A DNA stretch of 64,000 nucleotides from Datura wrightii (taxonomy: Eukaryota > Streptophyta > Magnoliopsida > Solanales > Solanaceae): contig JASDFA010000003.1 in assembly GCA_035772735.1 (NCBI GenBank), positions 98,389,001 through 98,453,000 of the forward strand. The letters are read 5' to 3'. Positions 1-10,723 of the stretch are shown here, piece by piece; within the stretch, counting starts at the first letter, position 1; each line of letters opens with the position of its first letter. The position numbers and the translations under genes are program-made. The notes beneath the pieces were generated by a model, which had not been told where the DNA came from, ran no database searches, and saw only the letters and a list, made by a program, of their open reading frames with translations.

Positions 1-1
1 T

Positions 2-148
2 ATAGAGCCCACGGATGATGATGTCCCCACAGACAAGGAGACACGTCGGGAGGACTCCGATGTGGAGTCCGATGATGACGACGGGGGTGATTCAGACATG
101 GGAGACGAAGCAGCCGCACCTGATGAAGAAGTGGAGTACTTTGATTGA
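2..148 (+). CDS. C-terminal tail of the Athila-like accessory ORF (N1 copy)
   Basis: The frame starting at base 2 reads through about 48 residues to a TGA at 146-148. The tail is strongly acidic, with runs of Asp such as TDDDVPTDKETRRED and DVESDDDDGGDSDMG. It matches the C-terminus of the accessory ORF in K (44952-46170). Here the frame is intact, whereas K has lost one base near its end, so this copy shows the true terminus (...EYFD). The N-terminal part with the VREFYAN signature lies outside the window. The role is unknown; the acidic tail could be a protein-interaction or nuclear tail, which is inference only. Confidence 0.7.
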   Translation: MEPTDDDVPTDKETRREDSDVESDDDDGGDSDMGDEAAAPDEEVEYFD

Positions 149-219
149 TCAGGGAGTTCCACCACCCAATTTTTTGTGCTATTTTGATTTTTGTGAACAC
201 TGGGGACAGTGTTCGAGCT

Positions 220-230
220 AAGTGTGGGGT
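220..230 (+). promoter_or_regulatory. Internal polypurine-tract-like motif (N1)
   Basis: AAGTGTGGGGT is identical to the motif before the 3' LTR at 1929-1939. It lies about 1.7 kb upstream, just after the accessory ORF. Similarly placed copies occur in I, K and L. It could be a central second-strand priming site or a remnant of a duplication. Confidence 0.55.
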
Positions 231-526
231 GGGAGTAGTTAGGTGCTGGGCTGTGTTGTTATGTATGTATATATTCTAATCTGTTGTCGTGCCTGTGAGA
301 TTTTGTTGTTTCCTGTGATTTGTGAATTGTTAAGTTGTTGTTCTGTATTGTAAATGTATGTGAAACTGATGTGTGTTGCTGAATGTTGCTAGCTGATGTT
401 GTACATATTTTTGTTTATCGAATTGATTGATATTTTCAAAATTTTTCAATTCTTGGGTTTCTCGGCGTTTGTTTTCGATTCTTTTACCGAGAATGGTCCC
501 ATTGAACCGAAGTCTTAGTTAGTGAC

Positions 527-569
527 CATTCCCTATGATGGATGGATGACGAACGTCTTAAGGGAAATG
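527..569 (+). promoter_or_regulatory. Conserved hairpin with GATGGATGGAT loop (N1)
   Basis: CATTCCCT (527-534) pairs with AGGGAAATG (561-569) with one bulge, enclosing GATGGATGGATGA and an inner GACG/CGTC stem. Equivalent hairpins with changed but still paired outer stems are at 16954-16995, 30252-30301, 44451-44492 and 58604-58650. Confidence 0.6.
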
Positions 570-1904
570 TAGTCGTTAGGAGTAGATTTGTTTAGTTTTT
601 TTTTGTTTTTCTTTGGTGGGTTGCATCCTAAAACCTGTAGTTACTGTATGGTGGCGAAATTCTGGTTGCGTGTTGTACATGATATTTAAAATGCAAAGGC
701 GATTTGTATGAAAGCATGCAACTTTGTAAATATGTTAAGATACCTAGGCCATAGAGTTCGATTTAGTGTGATTGAGGCTTAATGTTTGAATTTCTGTAAT
801 TAGCTGAGTGAAGAGTCTGTGAATACATCTTGAATTGAACATGTGCAATAAGTATGAAGTGAGGTTTTGTTATTCCGTGCAATTGTGAAGTGTCTAGAAC
901 TTGCCTGGTGTGTGTACAAAACGAAATGAAGGAGGTGTATTGTAGGAAAGGATGTAGGCATTTCTTTGTTTTAACCGAAAGTTGCTATTTTTCATTGTCG
1001 TACCCACCTTGATTGTCTACCCTAGTCAGCCCGTTGAGCCTTTAGCCTATTATTTATTTTCTTTTGTCAAAAAGTGTAAACTGAGCTTAATCCCTTCTTT
1101 TCATTAGCCGTAAAGTCGATACAAAACTCTTAAGCGCTTAAGAAGAGAAAATAATTTTCCCAAAGTGTCAAAAGAGTGAGAATGGTGAAAAGAAAAGAAA
1201 AGCCGAGTGTTGGAAGAAAAGAAAAGGTTGAAGGTGCACTTGTTATAAATAAACTATAATGAAGGTGCATGAATAATCTTTGTTGTTGTGTCAAGTGTGC
1301 TTAATAAGATGGGCCAAACGAAAGAAAAACATCAAGAATGGGAGGATGAAAGAAGAAACAATGTTCATGAGTTGATGGGATGTGTTGCAAAGGCGCTTGA
1401 GGATGCTAGTGGCTATTATTGGCTAACCCAATATTTACTAGTTCCGTAGCTTCCATTCCAACCAGTTAAAGTCCTACTTGATCTTACATCACACTTCTTT
1501 ATATTAGTGGAGTAATACACTAAGGGCAAGCTTATGGGTCATGACATGATGCATATGAATTCTTTTGGGAGAGAGCGAAATTGTGTTTACATGCCCCTGC
1601 TTGAATTTTTGTGAGTCATTTGAGCAAAAAAGGGGAAGATTCTCTTGTGTTGTGAGGGCATATGCTTGATGAGAGATTAATTTTCGTGTCGGATATCTGG
1701 ATCAGCTGATTTGCATGAGTTTGCCAATATCGAGAGTCGATTCTTAAGTCTAGGAGGTCTTGATGTATTGAAGGTCATTGCATTGATAGGACCATGCATG
1801 TTTTTTTGATGATTTGCTGTATTGAATAATCGGTATGACTGTAGCCTAAATTGCCGAACCAAAGTAGCGAGGATGGGATGTAAATTGCATGAGGTGTAGG
1901 ATTG

Positions 1905-1942
1905 TTGTTCGAGGACGAACAAGGATTTAAGTGTGGGGTAAG
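1905..1942 (+). promoter_or_regulatory. AGGA-loop hairpin and polypurine tract before the N1 3' LTR
   Basis: TTGTTCG (1905-1911), loop AGGA and CGAACAA (1916-1922) form a perfect 7-bp stem. It is followed by a purine-rich tract (AAGTGTGGGGTAAG, 1929-1942) that directly precedes the LTR start TGATCTTGGG. The tract is the expected plus-strand primer; the hairpin recurs before other LTRs in the window. Confidence 0.75.
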
Positions 1943-3361
1943 TGATCTTGGGCAAATTTATATGCCCAAGTGATACTCAAAAGTGTCATTTTAGCCTTGT
2001 TTATCTATCAATGTGTATACATTCTCATGTAATTGGTAATAAAATGTGAATTTATACTAACCAACATGATTAGCATTGTTTTGCAGGTAAAATGTAATTT
2101 TGGGAAGCTTAAATGCATGATGGAAGAGATCGGGGTTGAACTCAGAAGTGAGCACGGGACAAGGCATTGGAAAGCACAAAATAAAGGGGCTCCGCGATGG
2201 AGCCGTGTCACGCTGCCATCGCGGAGGCCTTCTGCCTGGATGGGAATTTTCAGCCAAATTCCAGTGTGGGTTCGCGATGGGTCCGTGGCACGGTGGCTTG
2301 GCTCCGCGTTGCACACCGTGCCACGTCGGGCTTTATTTCCTGGACCCCCAGTTCCAGTGAAGGTCCGCGTCCGTAGCGTGTCACGGAGGCAGTGCTCCGC
2401 GATGCACTCCGTGACACATTGCTTGTTATTCCGGGAAAAATTCCCACCAGTATAAATAGAACACTTAGGTTCATTTTTCAATATTCTAACTTGGTGGAGC
2501 AAGAACATGGGTTACAGGCAGTTGAGGGGACGAAATTATCAGGGTTTTTCTCTCTTTCCTTCTCCTTGTATTCAATTGCTTGTATGTTTAACACTCATTT
2601 AACAATGTTTAATCCACAAATGAGTGGCTAATTCATCTTCTTGCTGAGGTTATGAACAATTGTAATGAAATGTGATAATTGATTCTTTGGTTTTTCATCT
2701 TTTCTTCCATGGTTGTTCTATTAATTCTTGTTCTTACTGCATTAATGTGTGGCCTACGTTAATGTATATCTAAAAAGTCCGGTTTCACTCGAGAGAGCAA
2801 GAAATTGGAAAGTTGTGAATTAATAGGATATGATCTTTTCTTGGTTTGGGAAAATTGGGAATTGATTTACTTTCAGGATAGAAATATACCTGAAAGTCGT
2901 ATTAGTCAATTTAGGAACCGGGTTTGTATGGCTAGAACATGAATTGCATTTAATCACAGAAATGTAGGTGGATGGTTCATGATTCTTAAGTGGGGTTAAA
3001 TACGAGAGTTTTAATTCCTTGGCAATAGTTCTTGACTAGCAACCGGAGGAAAAGACTAACCAAATTATGTCGATAATTAATTTCATTACATGTTCGTTTA
3101 GCCTTAGCATGCTCTCATTCATAGTTCAGACTCACATTAGATAATTGTTTTAGCTTTAGCATAAAAATTATAAAACAAAATATCAAACTCTTGGTTACAC
3201 GGTTGTCTGCATTTTTAGAATTGAAATATAGCACACTTGATCAGATTGCACTTCATCCAGTCCCTGTGGGATCGATACTTGGCTTACTTAAGCCACTTTA
3301 CTACTTGGTCGACCACGTGCGCTTGCGTGTAGTTATATACCCATATACCGCAGACCGGACA
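1943..3361 (+). repeat. 3' LTR of N1 (Athila-like)
   Basis: This LTR of about 1419 bp starts TGATCTTGGGC and ends CCGGACA. It aligns along its whole length with the reverse complement of the two K LTRs (1424 bp each). U3 carries three GC-rich palindromes and a TATA box at 2451-2458. The ORFs that appear in 2008-2508 are by-products of these GC-rich palindromes. Confidence 0.9.
2191..2458 (+). promoter_or_regulatory. U3 promoter of N1: palindromic modules plus TATA box
   Basis: Three long inverted repeats stand in a row upstream of TATAAATA (2451-2458). The best one spans 2377-2418: arm CGTGTCACGGAG, 18 bp, then CTCCGTGACACA, with one terminal mismatch. Another around 2190-2230 pairs GGCTCCGCGATGG with CCATCGCGGAGGCC. 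Position relative to the TATA box suggests transcription-factor sites, but this is untested. Confidence 0.65.
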
Positions 3362-4866
3362 CTAGCCAGTTAGCCGTTCGCATAGTAGAATCAGGAGACA
3401 ATGGAGCGGTAATCCAGAATATCGCAGTGTCATCATTGGTTGTGGAAGTGAAGGAATGGCAGTATGAAGATCCTAGTCTGGTTCAACTCAAAAATAGGGT
3501 CAAGCGAAGGGAGGTGACCGATTTCCAGGTAACCGAGGATGGAGTTTTTAGATATAGGGATAGCCTCTGTGTTCTAGATGTTGCAGGGATTCGCCATCAA
3601 ATTATGGGAAAGGTACACTATGCCCGTTACTCTCTTCATCCATGTTCGATAAAGATGTACCATGATGTAAAAGAGGTTTACTGGTGGCAGGGAATGAAAA
3701 AGCGGATAGCAGAATTCGTAGCTCAGTGTCCCAATTGCCAACAGGTGAAAGCTGAACATCAGAAACCAGGTGTACTGACACAGAATAAAGCCGTGCCTTT
3801 ATGGAAATGGGAGGAAGTTAATATGGATTTCATAGCAGGGTTACCTCGCACTAGGCATAAGTATGATTCTATCTGGGTAATTGTTGACAGGTTGACAAAA
3901 TTAGCTCACTTTCTGCCAGTAAGGGCTACCTTTTCAGCCGAAGATTATGTTGAGCTCTATATTAGGGAAATAGTCCGATTGCATGGTGTTCTGTTGTCAA
4001 TTATCTCTGGCAGAGGGGATCAGTTTACAGCTAAGTTTTGGCAATCTTTTTAGAGGGGCCTTGGGACGCAGGTTAACCTGAGCACAACCTTCTATCCTCA
4101 GACAGACGGGTAGGCAGAACGTACTATCCATATGCTCGAGGATATGTTACGGGCGTGTGTGTTAGATTTTGGAGGTAGATGGGATGAACATCTATTGCTT
4201 ATTGAATTTGCCTATAATAACAATTATCATTTAGTAATTTAGATGGCGCCTTATGGAGCTTTGTATGGGTGGAAGTGCAAATCTCCAGTTGGTTGGTTTG
4301 AGGTAGGAGAATTAGCATTAATTGGGCTAGATATTATTCATCAGTTAGAAGAGAAAGTAAAGCTTATTAGGGAACGTCTGTTGACTGCTCAGAGCCGCCA
4401 GAAATCCTATGCTGATGTGCAGTGAAGAAACTTAGAATTTAATGTGGATGACTGGGTATTCCTGAAGGTTTCACTGATGAAGGGGGTGATGAGATTTGGC
4501 AAGAAAGGCAAGCTCAGCCCGAGGTTTATTGGGCCTTATCAGATTCGACGAAGGATAGGCCAGGTGGCATATGAATTGGATTTGTCTCCAGAATTAGAAT
4601 CCGTTCACCCAGTTTTCCACGTATTAATGCTGAGGAAGTGCATAGGAGATCCCTCCCGAACTGTTCCAGTCCAAGATGTCCAAGTCACTGAGGAGTTAGC
4701 TTGTGAAGAAGCTCCAGTAGCCATACTAGACTGGCAGATCCGTAGATTGAGAATTAAAGATGTTTCTTCTGGCAAGGTATTATGGAGAAATAAGAACCGA
4801 GAAGAGATGACCTGGGAGGCAAAAGAGGATATGAAAACCAGATATCCTCAGTTATTTCAAATTTAG
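3362..4866 (+). pseudogene. Integrase-chromodomain part of gypsy pol (element A)
   Basis: Open frame resumes straight after the N1 LTR. Visible in order are an integrase zinc finger (HP...YWWQGMKKRIAEFVAQCPNC), the core with NMDFIAGLP, and a second catalytic segment reading ISGRGDQF where active copies have ISDRG. The core then continues to the GPY/F-type segment (GKLSPRFIGPYQIRRR) and a C-terminal chromodomain (ILDWQIRRLRIKDVSSGKV, then the TWEAKEDM region). In-frame stops lie at 4051-4053 (TAG), in TDG*AER (TAG for CAG), before MAPYGALYG (TAG for CAG) and at about 4423 (TGA for CGA). The catalytic Asp is replaced by Gly, so this copy should be inactive. In the family, integrase inserts cDNA and the chromodomain guides it to heterochromatin. 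Confidence 0.88.
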
Positions 4867-5111
4867 TCGGATTGTGCAGCTGAAGGTATGTTGATGTTAT
4901 TGTTGTTTCATGAGTTGTATTATATACATGTATATGTGGAGTAATTGACTTTAGTTTATCGTGAAATAAATGCCATAGTATTGTGTGGAATACCTGTATT
5001 GGGCTTTTCTACGTTTCAGGGTTTTTGGATAGTCCATATTATAGGGGAGACTCTACCGAAATTTCTCCAGAAAAAGTAATTTGCAAGCTAAGGTTCTTGC
5101 AAGTAGAGGTT
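4867..5111 (+). other. 3' untranslated stretch of element A
   Basis: Non-coding sequence lies between the pol stop and the hairpin/polypurine tract. The segment GGGAGACTCTACCGAAATTT (5045-5064) reappears in reverse orientation in M near 63.05 kb, linking the two elements. Confidence 0.6.
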
Positions 5112-5146
5112 AACATTCGAGGACGAATGTTCTTAAGGGGGGAGGA
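5112..5146 (+). promoter_or_regulatory. AGGA-loop hairpin and polypurine tract of element A
   Basis: AACATTCG (5112-5119), AGGA, CGAATGTT (5124-5131) form a perfect 8-bp stem. The purine tract AAGGGGGGAGGA follows and runs up to the LTR start at 5147. The loop is the same as in the Athila-like elements, but the stem sequence differs. Confidence 0.75.
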
Positions 5147-7295
5147 TGTTACACCCCGTAAGTTTCTAGCATGTAGTGGGCCTATTCGCATGTTGGTTGG
5201 AAGTTTTAGGATGCCTTACGTGCGAGGAAAGGGCCTGGGAAAAGGCCGAACGACTGCAAGTTGGGATTTCTCCAAGGGAGGCTGAACCGAGCTGCCAAAG
5301 GGGAAAAGTGGCACGGAGCCTCTACCTCTGCGTTAGCCAAAGTGGCACGGAGCCAAAACAGTGCGTTGGCCAACATGCCACGTTGTTATGCATCCGGCTC
5401 CAAGTATAAATAGGCCTCACCCTTACACTGTATATCATTTTCCTTATATACTCACGAGCAGAACAGAGATAAGGACGAAGGGTTCATGTAATTTTCTTCC
5501 AATTATGCCGCCAAACGCCGTCCAAATTCAAATTAACTTCGGGTATTGAAGTATAAGGCTTCAGGGAGCATTTCTACGGAGTTAGTTTCATGAAATTCGC
5601 CCGGCGATTCATCGTCCCACCGAGCCCAAGTGATTAGAATTGCTCCAAACTAGTGTTAATACAATCACATTCTTAAAGTAAGTATTTCTCCCTTTTAGAT
5701 CCCCGAGAAATTACGAGTTTTCAATCGTTCTTCGATAAGTTGAAGAATAATCAGTATATATTCATATAAAGTATTGTTTTCTTCTAGCATAGTAATGAAG
5801 TTAGTTCTATTCTTTCGTGAATATGATTACAGTTGGGAAGAACAACTGAATACCAGCCGAACCTCGCCAGTTATTTATTAAACAGCGAACGAGGTATCTA
5901 AAGGCAGTTTCTCTCGGCAAGTTTCTTTCTTCAGTATAGTAATCCAATATGAATCCCAGTAAATTATTTAAGTAATGTTTTATCATGTTCAGTATGTTAT
6001 TATACGTGGTTATTGTCATCAGTTGATACTTGTGATTGTATTGTTTTGGGCTGGATTACCTGTATAGCTTCCGTGATCGCCCTATTGTTAATAGCTGTGT
6101 CGACTCGTCTGCTAGAGGGCGAGGACGTCGCTCTGCGGAGCGGCATGCCGTCCGCAAGAGATGAAGATGGGGAGCCAGCTCCTCATATTTTCCCATGGTT
6201 GGCTTATACACACCCTCGCTGAGCGCTTGCGCCCGGGGTGTAGATTTCAGGAGTCCTCTGGACTCAGCCACAGCTATAGTCAGGGGCCCATAGGGCCCAA
6301 GTTTCATACCCAGGGCACCAGCAGGATGCTTATAGCTACTAGGTGATGTGGTATGACCTGGATAGGGGTATATAAATTGAGATGTACTCACTAGGGCTAA
6401 TGGGGGCCCAAGTGAGTTGTGTTGTGCTGATGATACCTTCCGGCTTATGGGGGTCAGGTAAGGTATGTATGTTGCTTTAGTTACTGATAGTTAGACAGTA
6501 GGATGCCTCGTTGTCAGGTATGACTCCTACTCTTATTTATAGTTATGTCTAGTTCTGATTCCATTATTTCAGCCAGTTTCAATCCGTTCTCTTTACTTCA
6601 GATATTGTCAGCTCTATTACTTACTTTCAGTCATTTACAATTATTGCTTTACATACTCAGTACCTATGATATTGACGCCCTCTTTTGGGGAGCGGCATTA
6701 CTTGCCTGCAGGTACTCACAGATGAGGAGCGGATCCCTCGTAGTCCCAGTAAGCGGTACAGAGCCTTTAGCTCCTATCTTCCAGAGCTTGAGTGTTTGAG
6801 GTTTACTTTCTTTTTGTTGTACAGTATGGGTAGGCCGGGGCCTTGTCCCGACCATCTTATTATTCCTAGAGGCTTGCAGATTGTATTATTCCCTGTGGTT
6901 AGTTGATATCGGTCGTGTGGGGCAATATGTGTTTTAGATTATGTGTGTTGGCCGTGTGGGGCCTTGTTTAGCTGTTGATTGATGACCTTGTCTGTCATAG
7001 TTCAGTTAGCGTTTGCTTTCGCTTTTCAGTTATAACTAGACATCATGGTGGCCTTGTCGGCCCACATAGGACTCCCTATATTCATTTGTCTCTGGTTAGC
7101 TGTTTACTTTCACAGGTGGCTATAGGCCTTGTCGGTCGGGGGTTGTATTTACAGCCACCATATAGCCCGTCATTTTATTGTCTCCATAGTTAGAGTCGGC
7201 CCTGCACCGGAGGTCCTTAGGCTCAGTCAGCTCAGTAGTTCAGATTCTAGTAGGGCACTAGGTGCCAGTCATGCCTCCCAAGGAGGGGCTTGACA
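5147..7295 (+). repeat. 3' LTR of element A
   Basis: This LTR of about 2149 bp starts TGTTACACCCCG and ends GGGGCTTGACA. A TATA box (TATAAATA, 5405-5412) lies downstream of repeated GTGGCACGGAG motifs (5305-5390). Segments such as GAGCGGCATGCCGTCC (6138-6153) recur in the solo LTR J in reverse, so A, G, J and M share one LTR family. The region 5400-7295 contains no gene beyond the LTR. Confidence 0.85.
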
Positions 7296-7692
7296 GGAGT
7301 CATGCGGTTCGGAAAGAAAGGGAAACTCAGTCCCCGCTATGTTGGTCCCTACCGGTTGTAAGGAGAGTTGGTAAGGTGGCGTATGAGCGGGACTTGCCCT
7401 CAGATTTTTTTGCAGTTCATCCTGCATTTCATGTGTCACTTTTGAAATAGTGTTTGGGTGATCCAGCCTTAGTATCCCGATGGACAGCGTTGGTGTAAAA
7501 GACAACATCAGTTATGTAGAAGTACCCGTGGAAATGTTAGATCGTCAAGTCCGTAAGTTGAGGAACAAGGAAGTAGCCTCAGTTAAGGTTTTATGGAGAA
7601 ATCAGCATGTTGAGGGAGCTACATGGGAAGTCGAAGCAGATATGATGGCTAAATACCTACATTTATTCTCTATTGGCTCAGTTTCGACTTGA
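7296..7692 (+). pseudogene. Chromodomain end of pol (element B)
   Basis: The fragment starts at GVMRFGKKGKLSPRYVGPYR, shifts frame near 7350 and continues RRVGKVAYERDLPSDFFAVH to a stop at about 7448. A further shift leads to the chromodomain frame (7480-7692), which holds DRQVRKLRNKEVASVKVLW, EGATWEVEADMMAKY and a natural stop. Comparison with H (41040-41460) shows where integrase's GPY/F module ends and the chromodomain begins. The 5' boundary is an insertion break, not a start codon. The fragment is non-functional. Confidence 0.82.
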
Positions 7693-7900
7693 GGTATTAG
7701 TTCTATTCTATCATCCCATTTAGTTTTCATTTTAGTTCATGTGTTCAAGTTTCTTTTATGTGTATGAGTGTGTATGTGAAGCATGAGATCAGTTCACCTA
7801 TTTGTTATGAATCAGAGATAGTCATTCCATAAGGTTTCGATTTAAATGACCAGTAAATACATATGATAATTGCATGTTTCTATTTTCTGCTTGTTTCCTA

Positions 7901-7935
7901 CATTCGAGGATAAATATTCCCAAGGGGGGAGATAT
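7901..7935 (+). promoter_or_regulatory. Decayed AGGA hairpin and polypurine tract of element B
   Basis: CATTCGAGGATAAATATTCC corresponds to the A hairpin but has lost pairing in the lower stem. It is followed by CAAGGGGGGAGATAT up to the LTR. This is a weakened copy of the conserved arrangement. Confidence 0.55.
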
Positions 7936-10243
7936 TGTAATACCCCGAAAGTGCATAAGAATAGACCCAGGAGGTTGAAAGTTGAAAACTGCAGAAATTG
8001 GGAAAAGGTTGTAGGACAGGCCATGGAACGACTCGTGGTATCAAACCACGGGTCGTTGAATGCAGTCATTGGTTAGGGGAATATTGGTGACAGCGGAGAC
8101 AATGAGTGGTATGACGACCCCTTGTGAGATACAATGGACCGTCCTTCGTAGTCGTGGTTAGGGTCATGTTGGGCGACATTGTAAACCACGGGAGATATGG
8201 CGACTCGTTGTGGGAAACAATGAGTCATTGTTAGCAGTTGTGGGAAGGAGTTAGGAGAAGGCACGAGTCATTGGTTGTGGTCGTTGTTGGAGGTTAAGAA
8301 ATTCCAGTGTAAGTGACGGGTTGAGACCACAACTCGTTGGAAGGAACCACGAGTCATGGTGAGGCTCGTGCTGAGTGGGTTCTGATTTTATGATAAGCAA
8401 ACAATGGACGGTGTAATGGACCATGGTTTAGTAGGACGGGTCGTCCTGTCTGTCCGTTGGTTAAGTTTTGAGAGAAGGCATTCAATAGTGTATTCAATGA
8501 GGGACATGACGGGCCGTTGGTGGTTCCCACGACCCGTCGGTACCACTCGTGGGTTCCATCCGACCAATTTTTAGGGCAGGTTCATTAAGCGCGTTTTTGA
8601 CTTTTTCATGATATAATGCCCTAAACTACGTCGTTTTGCCTTGGGAAAGTTGGGTTTTAGGAGAATGACCTATCCTAAACTCCCATTCATGCATGCAAGG
8701 ACTTTGATAGGTGATCTAAGGGGATTTCAAGATTTTCACTTCAATTTCATCCTTGGGTTTCTAAGAAGGGTTAGAATCTGATAATTCCAGGTGTGTAAGG
8801 TCTTCAATGGGTGGATTCATCCACACCCATTCCCCTACTCTATGATTTTACTCAAAGTTGATTAAAAGCTCATGGGATTTTGTCTTTATTTATATAAAAA
8901 CTAATGATTTAATGGGTTTTGTGATTTTGAAATATTATCATAATCTATGGATTTTGATCATCTTTTGAGATTTAAATTGATTATAATGTTGTTGATTTTG
9001 ATTTCTAAGAAATTAAGCTTGATTATGCATGCCCTATGATGAATCGATTTATGATCTACTATTTCCATTGTTGATATTTAAAAGCCCAGCATGATTTATG
9101 ATAGGAAATATGAATTTATTTAAATACACAATATGATTTAATGATTTTCAAGTTATATGTATGATCTACAAGTATGCATGAAACCTATGATTTATAAATT
9201 ATGTTTTTGGATGACTCATGGGCCTCAAGTCATGGCTAGTTCACATATGTTCAAGCATGTTTACGATTATCATGAATTAACTAGCCCATGAACTTATGTA
9301 TGTCTTATTATTAGCACTATATATGTTCTGGGAGTAGTATCGAACACCGAGTAGGTTCGGGGCTCCGGTTAAGTCCCGGATCTCATGAACTACGTGCCAC
9401 AGTAGGTATGTTGGGACCCCTTTCATGTTTGTCCCTGGCCCTAATGGCCCTTTTCATGTGTGATCATGCCCTTCATGGTTCCTACCCTTGGCAAGGTACG
9501 AACACCCTCCCGACTAGGGCTACAAGTCGGGCTTTATGTGTGCTCATATGGGGTATTTCGGTTAAGAGAATCTCCCATTGTTCCTCATGATTTATGCATG
9601 TTATGAATATGTATGTTGGCTCAAGTTATATTAAGCAAAGCTCTTCTATTATGATTATGACTATGTTTATGTTAGGAATGTTTGAAAACTTTGAGTCGTG
9701 TGATATGTTATAACAATTTATGATACGAGCATGTTGTCCTACTCTTACGATCTTTTATGAACTTATATATGTTTTAAATGTCCGTTTTACTTACCTTTCA
9801 TACTAAGTACATTTCACATACTGACCGCATACTTTCTATGCTGTATCTCGTCATGATACAGGTCCCAGTTCTCAAGCTCATCCTCACCCGTAGATAGATT
9901 CGGACTTGCTCTTAGCGCACTTGGTGAGTTCTCATGTTCTGAGGGCTACATGTTCACACTCTATGTTATTCCTTCAGTTTCTGGATGTTGGATTAGTTGG
10001 GGAGTTGTCCTATCAATCCGCCTTTCATGTTTAGAGGCTTATCAGACTACAGGTTGTAATCTGCTGCATTGTTTAATTCTTGTACTGATTTTTCCTTATG
10101 CTATGTTATGATTACGTTCTCTATGTTAAGTCTTCCGCTCATGTGATTGAATTAGATGTATTCTCATGCCATGGGTCGACTTGGGGTCTCTCGGGGCTCC
10201 TTGTCCCGTGTCTACGATCCGGGTGTATGTTTGGGTCGTGACA
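7936..10243 (+). repeat. 3' LTR of element B
   Basis: This LTR of about 2308 bp starts TGTAATACCCCG and ends GGGTCGTGACA. The first 600 bp hold many imperfect copies of a short palindromic word around CCACGAGTCGTGG, scattered in both orientations. The same words occur in the H 3' LTR (51640-52070). The last part (about 9780-10243) matches the H LTR ends, including GTGTCTACGATCCGGG. No coding sequence is credible here. Confidence 0.84.
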
Positions 10244-10723
10244 CTCTAGCTGTCTTGCCACTTCTCTTGCTAGTAACTACAACTTAGCCCTCAACTCCTG
10301 ATATATCGCAACCGGAGGGTGCCGGAGGTGCTGCAGCTCTCTGGGCCTGCTCTACCCTTGGAATATCCTAGCTAGGGATACTGATTCCGGTGATGGAGTG
10401 ATGGCCTCATCCTGAGCCTCAGACGGGTCTGTCTCTATAGGGGGTACCCTACTAGTACCCTCACCCATAGCAATATCCAGCCACTACCCAACCATCATTC
10501 TATGAGTTACAGGCAACCCCTGTACAATCCAACAAATATAAGTCTAGACTTGACTCCTACAACCTCAGACTCAAAAAACGATTTGATTTAGAAAGAAGAA
10601 TAACCATCCTAAATGCCCTGCAACCTCCTGTTTATAAGTATGCGGCTCAATGCGTACATAAACAATACTCTACTAGACACGACTTATAGACTCCCTAAGA
10701 CGAACTGCTCTAATACCAAGTTT
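10244..10723 (-). pseudogene. Second copy of C leader and gag start
   Basis: On the minus strand this repeats the segment 14060-14535, beginning with a decayed initiator-Met primer site (TGGTATTAGAGC) next to the LTR. It shares strings such as GATGGCCTCATCCTGAGCCT (+ strand). Frames are interrupted, and the copy stops abruptly where LTR B ends. Confidence 0.7.

Larger units (their letters stand above)
149..1904 (+). other. Conserved non-coding 3' module of N1
   Basis: No credible ORF lies here. Blocks recur in the same order in D, I, K and L: a PPT-like 11-mer (220-230), a hairpin around GATGGATGGAT (527-569), the stretch around 890-935 (containing CTTGCCTGGTGTGTG and ACGAAATGAAGG), and the stretch around 1520-1590 (GGCAAGCTTATGGGTCA). 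These elements have different LTRs and diverged gag genes, so retention of a long untranslated segment suggests an RNA function such as packaging or mobilisation in trans. That function is inference. Confidence 0.7.
1..3361 (+). mobile_element. N1: Athila-like LTR retrotransposon, 3' part only
   Basis: This is the right-hand part of an Athila-like element cut by the window edge: end of an accessory ORF, about 1.8 kb of non-coding sequence, polypurine tract and a complete 3' LTR. It is the same family as K, which matches it in reverse orientation from 45.1 kb down to 41.6 kb. The LTR ends in ACCGGACA at 3361, and integrase-encoding DNA of element A begins at 3362 in an open frame, so N1 inserted into A's pol. 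The expected target duplication would be CTAGC (3362-3366), but its left copy lies outside the window. Confidence 0.88.
3362..7295 (+). mobile_element. A: Tekay/Del-like chromovirus, 3' part
   Basis: The element comprises integrase and chromodomain coding sequence, a 3' untranslated stretch, hairpin, polypurine tract and a 2.1-kb 3' LTR. Its left part is beyond the window, displaced by N1, which split it inside integrase. Its LTR ends TTGACA at 7295, and pol of element B continues directly at 7296 with GGAGTCATGCGG (GVMR). A therefore inserted into B at the KGVMRFGKKGK segment. M, at the right end of the window, is the same lineage. Confidence 0.85.
7296..10243 (+). mobile_element. B: Tekay/Del-like chromovirus, 3' end
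   Basis: A short pol fragment is followed by a 3' untranslated stretch and a 2.3-kb LTR. The pol matches element H closely (KEVASVKVL, RNQHVEGAT), so B and H are one family. Its 5' part is outside the window, beyond the A insertion. The LTR ends GTGACA at 10243 and the minus-strand internal region of C resumes at 10244, so B inserted into C. Confidence 0.83.

Noticed and set aside
2008..2508. Overlapping ORFs of 74-166 codons on both strands
   Set aside because: They run through the palindromic GC-rich U3 of the N1 LTR; palindromes open frames on both strands. The same chance ORFs appear in both K LTRs.
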